DNA of 13,179 nucleotides, from contig USAY01000046.1 of assembly GCA_900552755.1 (NCBI GenBank), forward strand, positions 1-13,179, read 5' to 3'. Origin of the DNA: an uncultured Collinsella sp. (GTDB lineage Bacteria; Actinomycetota; Coriobacteriia; Coriobacteriales; Coriobacteriaceae). The number at the start of each line of letters is the position of its first letter. The first letter of the stretch is position 1. A model generated the notes under the pieces. That model was not told the DNA's origin and ran no database searches. It was given only the letters and a program-made list of their open reading frames with translations. Both the position numbers and the translations under genes were made by a program. This document shows, piece by piece, positions 7,203 to 13,179 of this stretch.

Positions 7203-7230
7203 AGGTGCCTGTCCCCTTTGTGGTGGTTTT
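7190..7230. terminator. Terminator and repeat hairpin, copy 2, after carD
   Basis: A perfect 16-bp stem (7190-7205 with 7215-7230) closes the nine-base loop TGCCTGTCC. Stem and loop equal copy 1 at 6480-6520 except for one loop base (G here, T there), and the preceding CAAGA is shared too. On the - strand it lies 13 bases beyond the carD stop codon and reads into TTTTCTTGTTC, so it should terminate carD. Confidence 0.82.
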
Positions 7231-7243
7231 TGGCGCGGATGGG

Positions 7244-7729
7244 TTAGTTGAGGGCGGCTTGGGCTAGGCGGGCTTCGGCGTCCTCCTCGGTGACGCCAAG
7301 GGCCACGGCGAACTCCTCGATGGAGCGGCGCTTGGCTTCCTTGAGTACGCGCATGTAGTAGGAGCTGGGCTTTTTATCGGCTTCCTCGGCCTGGCGAATG
7401 CGGTGCATCATGGTTTTTGCCACGCGGACCGTCTCGGGCGCACCCAGCTTGAGCTGCTGCTTAAAGTGTGTCTCCTCAAGTGAGCTGTTGCGCTCGGTGA
7501 AGGTGTCGCACTCCAGCTCGTCATAGTGGCTCAGCAGGTGCTCGGCATCTTGCTGAGAGATGGCGGCGTGCAAACGATCGGCCTGCGCCACGGGGTACAT
7601 GAGGATCGTCTGCGCATGTCCCTGCTTGGTCTCGAGCAGCAGCATGGGCTGCGGCGTGTCGTCCCTAAAACCGACGACGGTGCAGACTCCCTGACCCGGA
7701 TGAATGACGTGTTGACCGATTGAGAACAT
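7244..7729 (-). CDS. carD: CarD/CdnL-family RNA polymerase-binding regulator
   Basis: CarD proteins bind the RNA polymerase beta subunit and the upstream edge of the -10 region, stabilising open promoter complexes, notably at rRNA promoters. The 161 residues fit the actinobacterial size (about 162 in mycobacteria). Residues 1 to about 55 form the Tudor-like polymerase-interacting domain, with FSIGQHVIHPGQGVCTVVGF at the start. The rest is the helical DNA-binding domain, including ETVRVAKTMMHRIRQ and the helix after KKPSSYYMRVLKEAKRRS. No tryptophan occurs anywhere, although mycobacterial CarD uses one in this domain as a DNA wedge. The ATG at 7729 has a perfect GGAGG (7734-7738 on the + strand) four bases upstream. 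It is transcribed away from argS and ends at the repeat hairpin. Confidence 0.92.
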   Translation of the reverse strand: MFSIGQHVIHPGQGVCTVVGFRDDTPQPMLLLETKQGHAQTILMYPVAQADRLHAAISQQDAEHLLSHYDELECDTFTERNSSLEETHFKQQLKLGAPETVRVAKTMMHRIRQAEEADKKPSSYYMRVLKEAKRRSIEEFAVALGVTEEDAEARLAQAALN

Positions 7730-7743
7730 GCTACCTCCAACTT

Positions 7744-7759
7744 ATACGAATTTACGTAT
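7744..7759. promoter_or_regulatory. Operator-like inverted repeat at the predicted carD start site
   Basis: ATACG (7744-7748) and CGTAT (7755-7759) form a 16-bp inverted repeat with a six-base A/T spacer. It spans the transcription start predicted from the adjacent extended -10 element and ends a few bases before the carD ribosome-binding site. Its position would suit a repressor. The arms are short, so chance is possible. Confidence 0.28.
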
Positions 7760-7763
7760 GTCT

Positions 7764-7772
7764 AGAATAACA
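7764..7772 (-). promoter_or_regulatory. Extended -10 promoter element of carD
   Basis: On the - strand TGTTATTCT combines the TGn extension with TATTCT, a four-of-six -10 match. Start of transcription would be near 7757, about 28 bases before the start codon. No good -35 hexamer was seen at 16-18 bases, which an extended -10 can tolerate. Confidence 0.45.
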
Positions 7773-7796
7773 CGCTGACGTGCGCAAATTCTCACG

Positions 7797-7899
7797 TTAT
7801 GCAGGAAAAGCACACAACTCCGATAGGTAAGAGTATTCGATAACAGACACAGCTCATTCACACCTTTATGCATTTTCAACGCCTGCATAATCTGCAGGC
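7797..7899. other. Competing inverted repeats in the carD-argS intergenic region
   Basis: TTATGCAGG (7797-7805) and CCTGCATAA (7882-7890) are perfect nine-bp inverted repeats 76 bases apart. The second arm can also pair locally, as GCCTGCA (7881-7887) with TGCAGGC (7893-7899) around a five-base loop. Most of this stretch is richer in A and T than the neighbouring genes. It lies upstream of the predicted argS start site, so it would act as DNA or in a longer transcript. I see no gene in 7773-7975. Confidence 0.35.
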
Positions 7900-7975
7900 A
7901 GACCGGCATCTTTGAGTGACTCCATACAAGCTGTAGTCAATTTTGTGCATATGCAATATCGATTGGCTTTACCCT

Positions 7976-8004
7976 GCGACAGTGCCCGTCGCTTGTGATA
8001 GAGT
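7976..8004 (+). promoter_or_regulatory. Promoter of argS
   Basis: GCGACA (7976-7981) matches the -35 consensus at four positions. It is followed after 17 bases by TAGAGT (7999-8004), a TAnAnT-type -10 preceded by TGA at 7996-7998, which is an extended -10. The start site would be near 8011, giving a leader of about 60 bases before the argS start codon. Confidence 0.58.
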
Positions 8005-8071
8005 GCTACAAACTCTGGCTTTTGCCCTACGAGTGACCAAGAGCTCGGGGGCTTTAACACAAGGAGGATCT

Positions 8072-9925
8072 ATGCCCGAGAAGATTGAAGAGCTGGTACG
8101 CGCTGCGCTTGCTGCGGCCCAGGAGGCCGGCGACCTTTCCGCATTTGAACTTGACGATTGCGCTATCGAGCGACCGGCTGACACTTCTCATGGCGAGTGG
8201 ACCTCTACCATGGCCCTGAAGTCCGCCAAGCTGGCCCACTGCGCCCCGCGCAAGATCGCCGAGGCCATCGTTGCCCATATGCCCGAGGACCCCGCGATCG
8301 AGAAGGTCGAGATCGCAGGCCCTGGCTTCATCAACTTCTACCTCTCCGTTGCCGTCAAGAATGCCATCTTTGGCGAGGCTCGCGAGAAGGGTATGGACTT
8401 CGCTAAGTCCAACGTCGGTGGTGGCCTGAAGACCCAGGTCGAGTTCGTTTCCGCCAACCCCGTCGGCCCCATGCACATCGGCCACGGCCGCTGGGCCGCG
8501 CTGGGCGACTCGCTCTGCCGCGTTATGGATCACGCCGGTTACGACATCCAGCGTGAGTTCTACATCAACGACCACGGCTCTCAGATGAACACCTTCGGCA
8601 ACTCCATCAGCACGCGCTATATGCAGCTTGCCGACATCATCGCCAAGCAGGGCGTGGATATCGACGAGGCTCACAAGCTGCTGATCGCCGACCGCGACGC
8701 CTTTGTTGCCGACGAGAACGACGAGCATCCCGAGACCCATCCGTATCAGGACAACTTTGCCGAGACCCTGGGCAAGGACTCCTACGGCGGCGACTACATC
8801 ATCGACGAGGCCGCCGAGTTCTGGCGCACCGACGGCGATAAGTGGGTCAACGCCGATCCGCAGGAGCGCATGGAGAGCTTCCGCGAGCGCGGCTATGTGA
8901 AGATGGTCGACAACATGCGCGACCTCTGCCACGCCGTCAATTGCGACTTCGATCGTTGGTACTCCGAGCGTTCGCTGTACGTGAAGGACACCGAGGGCGA
9001 GACCGCCGGCACCTCTGCCGTCGACCGCGCTTTTGAGAAGCTCGACAAGATGGGCTACCTCTACACCAAGGACGGTGCCCTGTGGTTCCGCTCCACCGAC
9101 CTGGGCGATGACAAGGACCGCGTCCTGATCAAGTCCGACGGCGAGTACACCTACTTCGCCTCCGACGTTGCCTATCACTGGGATAAGTTCCAGCGCGTCG
9201 ACCACGTTATCGACATCTGGGGCGCCGACCACCACGGCTACATCGAGCGCGTCCGCTGCGTCTGCGACGCTCTGGGTTACCCCGGCAAGTTTGAGGTTCT
9301 GCTGGGCCAGCTCGTCAACCTGCTGCGTAACGGCAAGCCCGTCCGTATGTCCAAGCGCAAGGGCACCATGGTGACCCTGCAGGAACTCGTCGACGAGGTC
9401 GGCTCCGATGCCGCTCGCTACACGCTCATCTCCAAGAGCTCCAACCAGATGGTCGACTTCGATATCGAGGCCGTCAAGAAGCGCGACAACTCCAACCCGG
9501 TGTACTACGTGCAGTACGCTCACGCCCGCGTGTGCTCCATTCTGCGCCGTGCCGCCGACGTTACGCCCGAGCAGGCTGACGAGATGGGCATGAAGGCCGT
9601 CGCCGCCAAGGCCATCGGTGAGAACGTCGATTACTCGCTGCTGACCGACCCGACCGAGCTCGCCCTTTCGCGTAAGCTCAATGAGCTCACCGACCTCATC
9701 GCCAGCTGCGCTCGCGACCGCGCCCCGTTCCGTCTGACGCACTTTGCCGAGGAACTCGCCGGCGACTTCCACAGCTTCTACGCTGCCTGCCAGGTTTTGC
9801 CGAGCGAGGGCCGTCCCGTCGACCCCGAGCTTTCGCGCGCCCGTCTGGCCGCTTGCGATGCCGTCCGCGTGACGCTCGCCCTGGTGCTCACCCTTGTTGG
9901 TGTCTCCGCTCCCGAGCAGATGTAA
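8072..9925 (+). CDS. argS: Arginyl-tRNA synthetase
   Basis: It attaches arginine to tRNA-Arg in the cytoplasm and is essential for translation. The 617 residues form a class I synthetase. The N-terminal tRNA D-loop-binding domain spans about 1-100 (the VEIAGPGFINFYLS segment is typical). The catalytic Rossmann fold has SANPVGPMHIGHGR with the HIGH motif at 135-138 and the KMSKS-equivalent MSKRKG at 426-431. The helical DALR anticodon-binding domain covers about the last 115 residues and begins near YYVQYAHARVCSILRRA. The ATG at 8072 was chosen because AAGGAGG (8061-8067) precedes it at four bases and the protein then begins MPEKIEELV; an open frame upstream of it has no RBS. A dedicated promoter and a strong terminator make it look monocistronic. 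Confidence 0.97.
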   Translation: MPEKIEELVRAALAAAQEAGDLSAFELDDCAIERPADTSHGEWTSTMALKSAKLAHCAPRKIAEAIVAHMPEDPAIEKVEIAGPGFINFYLSVAVKNAIFGEAREKGMDFAKSNVGGGLKTQVEFVSANPVGPMHIGHGRWAALGDSLCRVMDHAGYDIQREFYINDHGSQMNTFGNSISTRYMQLADIIAKQGVDIDEAHKLLIADRDAFVADENDEHPETHPYQDNFAETLGKDSYGGDYIIDEAAEFWRTDGDKWVNADPQERMESFRERGYVKMVDNMRDLCHAVNCDFDRWYSERSLYVKDTEGETAGTSAVDRAFEKLDKMGYLYTKDGALWFRSTDLGDDKDRVLIKSDGEYTYFASDVAYHWDKFQRVDHVIDIWGADHHGYIERVRCVCDALGYPGKFEVLLGQLVNLLRNGKPVRMSKRKGTMVTLQELVDEVGSDAARYTLISKSSNQMVDFDIEAVKKRDNSNPVYYVQYAHARVCSILRRAADVTPEQADEMGMKAVAAKAIGENVDYSLLTDPTELALSRKLNELTDLIASCARDRAPFRLTHFAEELAGDFHSFYAACQVLPSEGRPVDPELSRARLAACDAVRVTLALVLTLVGVSAPEQM

Positions 9926-9971
9926 TCTGCGGGTCATTTGACCGTGTAGGTTCGGCTTTGCTGAGCCCTAT

Positions 9972-10004
9972 AAGCCCGATCTCCATGCGGAGGTCGGGCT
10001 TTTT
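9972..10004 (+). terminator. Intrinsic terminator of argS
   Basis: A 12-bp stem (9973-9984 with 9989-10000, one T:G wobble, extendable by A9972:T10001) closes a four-base loop ATGC and runs into TTTTT (10000-10004). It lies about 47 bases after the argS stop codon and is a classic Rho-independent terminator. Confidence 0.92.
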
Positions 10005-10050
10005 GCATAAACGCCGGCGTATTGACGAATTTGGGGCTGCTGGAAATACG

Positions 10051-10200
10051 AAACTATGCCGGTTTACTACGATGAATTGAGAAATGCCAACCACGCCGGC
10101 TTTTCGCTAAAAAGTGCAAGGCATCTACCTGCGGTTTTAGTTCAACAAGTTTCGGAGTGGTCGCGGTTGAGCGATTCATCGTAGTAAACCGCCATAGTTT
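10051..10200. repeat. 150-bp element with 27-bp inverted ends (MITE-like or structured RNA)
   Basis: Arms 10051-10077 and 10174-10200 are reverse complements over 27 bases with a single mismatch (C10059 faces C10192). The right arm reads ATTCATCGTAGTAAACCGCC before ATAGTTT. The 96-base interior can extend the stem after an internal loop: CAACC (10088-10092) pairs with GGTTG (10165-10169). It also holds a small hairpin CTTTT/AAAAG (10100-10114). No open reading frame of note, no T tract and no clear target-site duplication are visible. It lies between the argS terminator and the rho promoter. It could be a miniature inverted-repeat transposable element or a structured RNA. Confidence 0.85.
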
Positions 10201-10233
10201 TGGCGGAGGCAGTCAGATTTGTGGGCGGTAAAC

Positions 10234-10282
10234 CAAAGAGTGTCCCTTTTGAATAGTCGTTTAAGAACGTCCCCAATGACTA
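10234..10282. repeat. GGGAC-type dimeric repeat, second locus with different arms
   Basis: Read on the + strand, CAAAGAGTGTCCC (10234-10246) and AAGAACGTCCCCAA (10263-10276) hold GTCCC cores exactly 27 bases apart. This is the same order and period as the reverse complement of 3595-3648. The arms differ from that locus but still pair: TAGTCGTT (10254-10261) with AATGACTA (10275-10282) forms eight pairs with one G:T, looping out the conserved core. It ends two bases before the -35 hexamer of the rho promoter. Confidence 0.72.
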
Positions 10283-10284
10283 AG

Positions 10285-10312
10285 TTGCAGGTGACGGCGG
10301 TTGTGTTACACT
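10285..10312 (+). promoter_or_regulatory. Promoter of rho
   Basis: TTGCAG (10285-10290) is followed after 16 bases by TACACT (10307-10312), a four-of-six -10 match preceded by TGT (10304-10306), giving an extended -10. The start site would be near 10319 and the leader about 138 bases long. Confidence 0.57.
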
Positions 10313-10318
10313 AACGCT

Positions 10319-10456
10319 GCGTATATGACGCAAATATCTCGATACAGATCAATGATGTCCGTCGGTATTTGACGGAGCTAGACTGTTTAGCCGCCCTGAA
10401 GGTTTATGCAGGGAGCATGTGATCACAGGGCTTGAAAAGAAAGTTGAGCAAACACT
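10319..10456 (+). promoter_or_regulatory. Long leader of rho with alternative hairpins
   Basis: The inferred leader contains CCGTC/GACGG (10359-10363 with 10371-10375). GCCCTG (10393-10398) can pair either with CAGGG (10409-10413) or with CAGGGC (10426-10431), but not both. The perfect palindrome TGTGATCACA spans 10418-10427 and overlaps the second partner. rho genes are commonly autoregulated by Rho-dependent termination in their leaders. The hairpins are seen, but a regulatory role here is inference. Confidence 0.38.
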
Positions 10457-13012
10457 GTGTCTGATCAACAGCAAGAAAACGAAATAACGACGACGCAAGC
10501 CGCTCCCGCTGCACCGGTTGCGTCGGACCAGGTCGCGGCGCCCGCGCAAACCTCGGCTCCTGAGACGCCTAAGGCTGCAACGGCTGAGAAGGCCGTGCCT
10601 GCAACTGGTGAGGAGGCTGTTCCGGCAAAGCCCAAGCGCACGCGCCGCACGGCCAAGCCTGCCACAGACGGCGAGGAGGTCACCAAGCCCAAGCGCCGTA
10701 CCACGCGCACGGCGCGCGCCAAGCTCACCGTTGCAGCTGACTCCTCGGCGCCGATTTCCGATGAGGTCGCGCAGGCACGTGCGTTGGCGCAGATTAGCGA
10801 GGCTCAGGTGGTGCGCGCCCGCCGTCGTGCTGCCGAGCGCGAGGCCGCGGCTCTGACCGAGCTTGCAGCTCCGTCTGTACTCGAGACCCCTGCCGCCACC
10901 GAGGTTCTTGCCGCCGACCAGCCGACCGAGAAGCCGGCACCGCGCACACGCCGTCGCACGGCTGCTAAGGCCGAGCAGGTTGCTGAACAGGTAACCCCCG
11001 AGCCCACTGAGGCTTCGGTCCGTTCCACGGCAGGGGAGGGCACATCGCCTGTTGAGCCCGCTGCGCCTGTCGAGGCCAGCGAAGTTCCCGTTGTCGATCC
11101 GGCTTTGCGCCCGCACCGTCGCGGTCGCAAGCCCAAGGCCTTTGTCGAGGCCGAGAAGGCCGCAGCCGCAGCCGCTGCCGCTCGGGATGCTGCGGCGACT
11201 GCCAAGTCCTCAACTGCTGCCGATGCACCCGTCCAGGATGCTACGACTTCCGAGGCCGCTCCCGCCGATGCCGAGCCCGCCGACGTCCGTCCCGGTCGCA
11301 GCCGTCGCACTGCTGCTAAGCGCACGTCCAAGGCTAAGGCTGCCAAGAAGGGTGCGTCCGAGGATTCCGCCGAGACGACCGCCGATGCATCGACTAATGC
11401 CGTCGAGCCCCAGGACGTCGAACAGCCTGCATCCGAGAAGCCCAAGCGCGGTCGCAAGAAGTCCGTTAAGGCCAAGGCCGCCGAGCAGCATGCTGATGTC
11501 GAAGCGCAGGTTGATTCTGGCGCCGAGGCCAATGACGCCGCTGCGGCCAATGCCGACGCCGCCGCAACCGATGGTGCCGCCCCCGCCGAGGGCGAAGACG
11601 GCGCTCGCCCCAACCGTCGCCAGCACAAGCGCAACGAGGAGCGCAACGAGCGCAAGGACGAGCGCAACAACGACCGTCGCAACCGCCAGCGCGATCGCAA
11701 GCAACGCAACAAGGAGCGTAATGCCGCTCCCACCGAGCCAACGCTTTCGCGCGAGGAGCTCGCTGCCATGAAGGTCGCCGAACTTCGCGAGAAGGCCAAG
11801 GAGTTCGAGATCGAGACGACCGGCAAGAAGAAGGCCGAGCTCGTCGAGGAAATCTACGTCACCGCTGCGAAGGCCGAGGGCTTCCGCGACATCAAGGGCA
11901 TTCTGCAGATTCGCCCGGACAGCTCCGGCATCATCCACGCCCATGGCTACATGAAGTCCAACGACGACGCCTTCGTGCCCGCCTACCTCATCCGCTCTGC
12001 GCGCCTGCGCACGGGCGACGTCATCGAGGGCTCGCTGCGTCCTTCGCGCGGCGGCGACAAGCGCGCCGGCCTCGCCAAAATCACGACCGTCAACGGTCTG
12101 GACCCCGAGCAGATTCGCAACCGTCCCAAGTTCGGCGACCTCACCCCGGTCTATCCCAACGAGCCGCTGCGCATGGAGCACGGCAAGGACTCTATTACCG
12201 GTCGCGCCATCGACATCGTGTCACCGATCGGCAAGGGCCAGCGCGGCCTGATCGTGTCCCCGCCCAAGGCCGGCAAGACCACGATCCTCAAGAAGATCTG
12301 CCAGTCCATCTCGATTAACAACCCCGAGGTACACCTCATCTGCCTGCTCGTCGACGAGCGCCCCGAAGAGGTCACCGATATGCAGCGTTCTATCAAGGGT
12401 GAGGTTGTGGCGTCGACCTTCGATATGCCTGCCGACAACCACACCCGCGTGGCAGAGCTCGTCATCGAGCGCGCCAAGCGCATCGTGGAGCTGGGTGGCG
12501 ATGTTGTGGTGGTGCTCGACTCCATCACGCGTCTTGCCCGTGCCTACAACTTGGCGGCGCCCGCCTCAGGCCGCATCCTTTCGGGCGGCGTCGATTCGGC
12601 GGCCCTGTATCCGCCCAAGCGCTTCCTGGGTGCAGCCCGCAATATCGAGAACGGCGGCTCGCTCACCATCCTGGCCTCTGCCCTCATCGACACCGGTTCC
12701 AAGATGGACGAGGTCATTTTCGAGGAGTTCAAGGGCACCGGCAACATGGAGCTTAAGCTCGACCGCGACCTGGCCGACCGCCGCATCTTCCCGGCTATCG
12801 ACCCCGTTGCCTCCGGTACGCGTAACGAGGACCTGTTGGTCGACGAGCAGATGCGTCCGTTTGTCTTTGGTCTGCGTCGCATTCTTGCCGGCATGAACAA
12901 CACCGAGCGCGCGGCCGCATCGTTTATTAAGGGTCTTAAGGGCACCAACACGAACCAGGAGTTCCTGGTGCGTTCGGCCAAAAAACACAGCGACTACGAG
13001 CAGACGTTCTAG
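10457..13012 (+). CDS. rho: Transcription termination factor Rho with very long disordered N-terminal region
   Basis: Rho is the hexameric RNA helicase that ends transcription. At 851 residues it is twice the E. coli protein (419). Residues 1 to about 428 are low-complexity Ala/Pro/Glu sequence broken by basic patches (for example 57-68, 77-89, 163-171, 218-227, 279-298, 327-340) and end in an Arg/Asn/Glu-rich tract (383-422). The Rho N-terminal helical domain covers about 429-467 and the RNA-binding OB fold about 478-546. The ATPase core has Walker A PPKAGKTT (602-609, Lys607), VDERPEEVTDMQRS (632-645), Walker B VVVVLDSITRLARAYN with Asp688, the Q-loop GGVDSAALYPPKRF (710-723) and the R-loop region GTGNMELKL (760-768). 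The aromatic RNP1 motif is absent. GTG at 10457 is the only plausible start: a stop lies four codons upstream in frame. The Shine-Dalgarno is weak. Confidence 0.96.
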   Translation: MSDQQQENEITTTQAAPAAPVASDQVAAPAQTSAPETPKAATAEKAVPATGEEAVPAKPKRTRRTAKPATDGEEVTKPKRRTTRTARAKLTVAADSSAPISDEVAQARALAQISEAQVVRARRRAAEREAAALTELAAPSVLETPAATEVLAADQPTEKPAPRTRRRTAAKAEQVAEQVTPEPTEASVRSTAGEGTSPVEPAAPVEASEVPVVDPALRPHRRGRKPKAFVEAEKAAAAAAAARDAAATAKSSTAADAPVQDATTSEAAPADAEPADVRPGRSRRTAAKRTSKAKAAKKGASEDSAETTADASTNAVEPQDVEQPASEKPKRGRKKSVKAKAAEQHADVEAQVDSGAEANDAAAANADAAATDGAAPAEGEDGARPNRRQHKRNEERNERKDERNNDRRNRQRDRKQRNKERNAAPTEPTLSREELAAMKVAELREKAKEFEIETTGKKKAELVEEIYVTAAKAEGFRDIKGILQIRPDSSGIIHAHGYMKSNDDAFVPAYLIRSARLRTGDVIEGSLRPSRGGDKRAGLAKITTVNGLDPEQIRNRPKFGDLTPVYPNEPLRMEHGKDSITGRAIDIVSPIGKGQRGLIVSPPKAGKTTILKKICQSISINNPEVHLICLLVDERPEEVTDMQRSIKGEVVASTFDMPADNHTRVAELVIERAKRIVELGGDVVVVLDSITRLARAYNLAAPASGRILSGGVDSAALYPPKRFLGAARNIENGGSLTILASALIDTGSKMDEVIFEEFKGTGNMELKLDRDLADRRIFPAIDPVASGTRNEDLLVDEQMRPFVFGLRRILAGMNNTERAAASFIKGLKGTNTNQEFLVRSAKKHSDYEQTF

Positions 13013-13052
13013 GCTGTCATCCACACGCAACGATAGTCATCAATGCGATAGA

Positions 13053-13081
13053 GGGTCGGGGCTTTGAGCCTCGGCCCTTTT
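13053..13081 (+). terminator. Intrinsic terminator of rho
   Basis: An 11-bp stem (13053-13063 with 13067-13077, two G:T pairs) closes a three-base TTG loop and is followed by TTTT (13078-13081), 41 bases after the rho stop codon. The remaining 98 bases of the window show no supported gene. Confidence 0.85.
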
Positions 13082-13179
13082 CCATAGCGCCGCTCCGCGC
13101 TTATTTTTGACCGTAAGACCGACGAGCAGCAGGTTTCCCGTTTCAATCCGACATCGTCGCTTGCAATCGGCAGGGCGGT

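Noticed and set aside
7866..8060. 64-codon - strand frame in the carD-argS spacer
   Set aside because: GTG start without RBS, overlaps the argS promoter, no recognisable product.
7773..8071. T-box or other aminoacyl-tRNA-sensing leader for argS
   Set aside because: No T-box sequence or terminator with T tract found; predicted leader is only about 60 bases.
8054..9937. 627-codon open frame on the - strand opposite argS
   Set aside because: Composition (Val/Leu/Gly/Asp/His-rich, no domains) is that of the reverse complement of argS codons.
10804..11826. 340-codon Ser/Ala/Arg-rich frame opposite the Rho N-terminus
   Set aside because: Low-complexity antisense of the Ala/Lys/Glu-rich rho region; no start signal.

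Overview
The window looks like a piece of an actinobacterial chromosome of the class Coriobacteriia, most likely Collinsella or a close relative. This is inference from the GC-rich third codon positions, the argS-rho adjacency, the very long basic/Ala-rich N-terminus of Rho, and the style of the intergenic repeats. No database was searched. Every large gene is a housekeeping gene. I see no phage, insertion sequence, CRISPR array, defence cluster or biosynthetic cluster.

Layout, left to right. A tRNA-Ala(CGC) gene with its own promoter and terminator (116-275) is followed on the + strand by a small tail-anchored coiled-coil protein (294-752), nicotinate phosphoribosyltransferase pncB (837-2342) and glutamate 5-kinase proB (2422-3549). 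A terminator and a 27-bp tandem repeat (3551-3648) separate proB from a convergent prolyl-aminopeptidase-type hydrolase on the - strand (3649-5067). This hydrolase is divergent from proA (+, 5180-6466). An HD-domain hydrolase (-, 6536-7135) and a CarD-family RNA polymerase regulator (-, 7244-7729) come next. Each of these two is followed on the - strand by a near-identical hairpin repeat. A 342-bp divergent intergenic region separates carD from argS (+, 8072-9925). The 531-bp argS-rho gap holds the argS terminator, a 150-bp inverted-repeat element, another copy of the GGGAC-type repeat, a promoter and a leader. It leads into rho (+, 10457-13012), which ends in an intrinsic terminator. Positions 13082-13179 show no gene that I can support, and 1-115 holds at most the last codons of an upstream gene.

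How the parts fit. proB and proA make the first two enzymes of proline synthesis from glutamate, and the peptidase between them could release proline from peptides. pncB feeds NAD salvage. argS and tRNA-Ala belong to translation. carD and rho act on transcription at initiation and termination.

The most unusual signals are three. (1) Rho carries about 428 residues of low-complexity sequence ahead of its conserved core and has lost the aromatic RNP1 motif of the RNA-binding fold. (2) Four intergenic loci share a GGGAC...CCTTTG-like core flanked by self-complementary arms whose sequence differs from locus to locus. (3) A 150-bp element with 27-bp near-perfect inverted ends lies between argS and rho.
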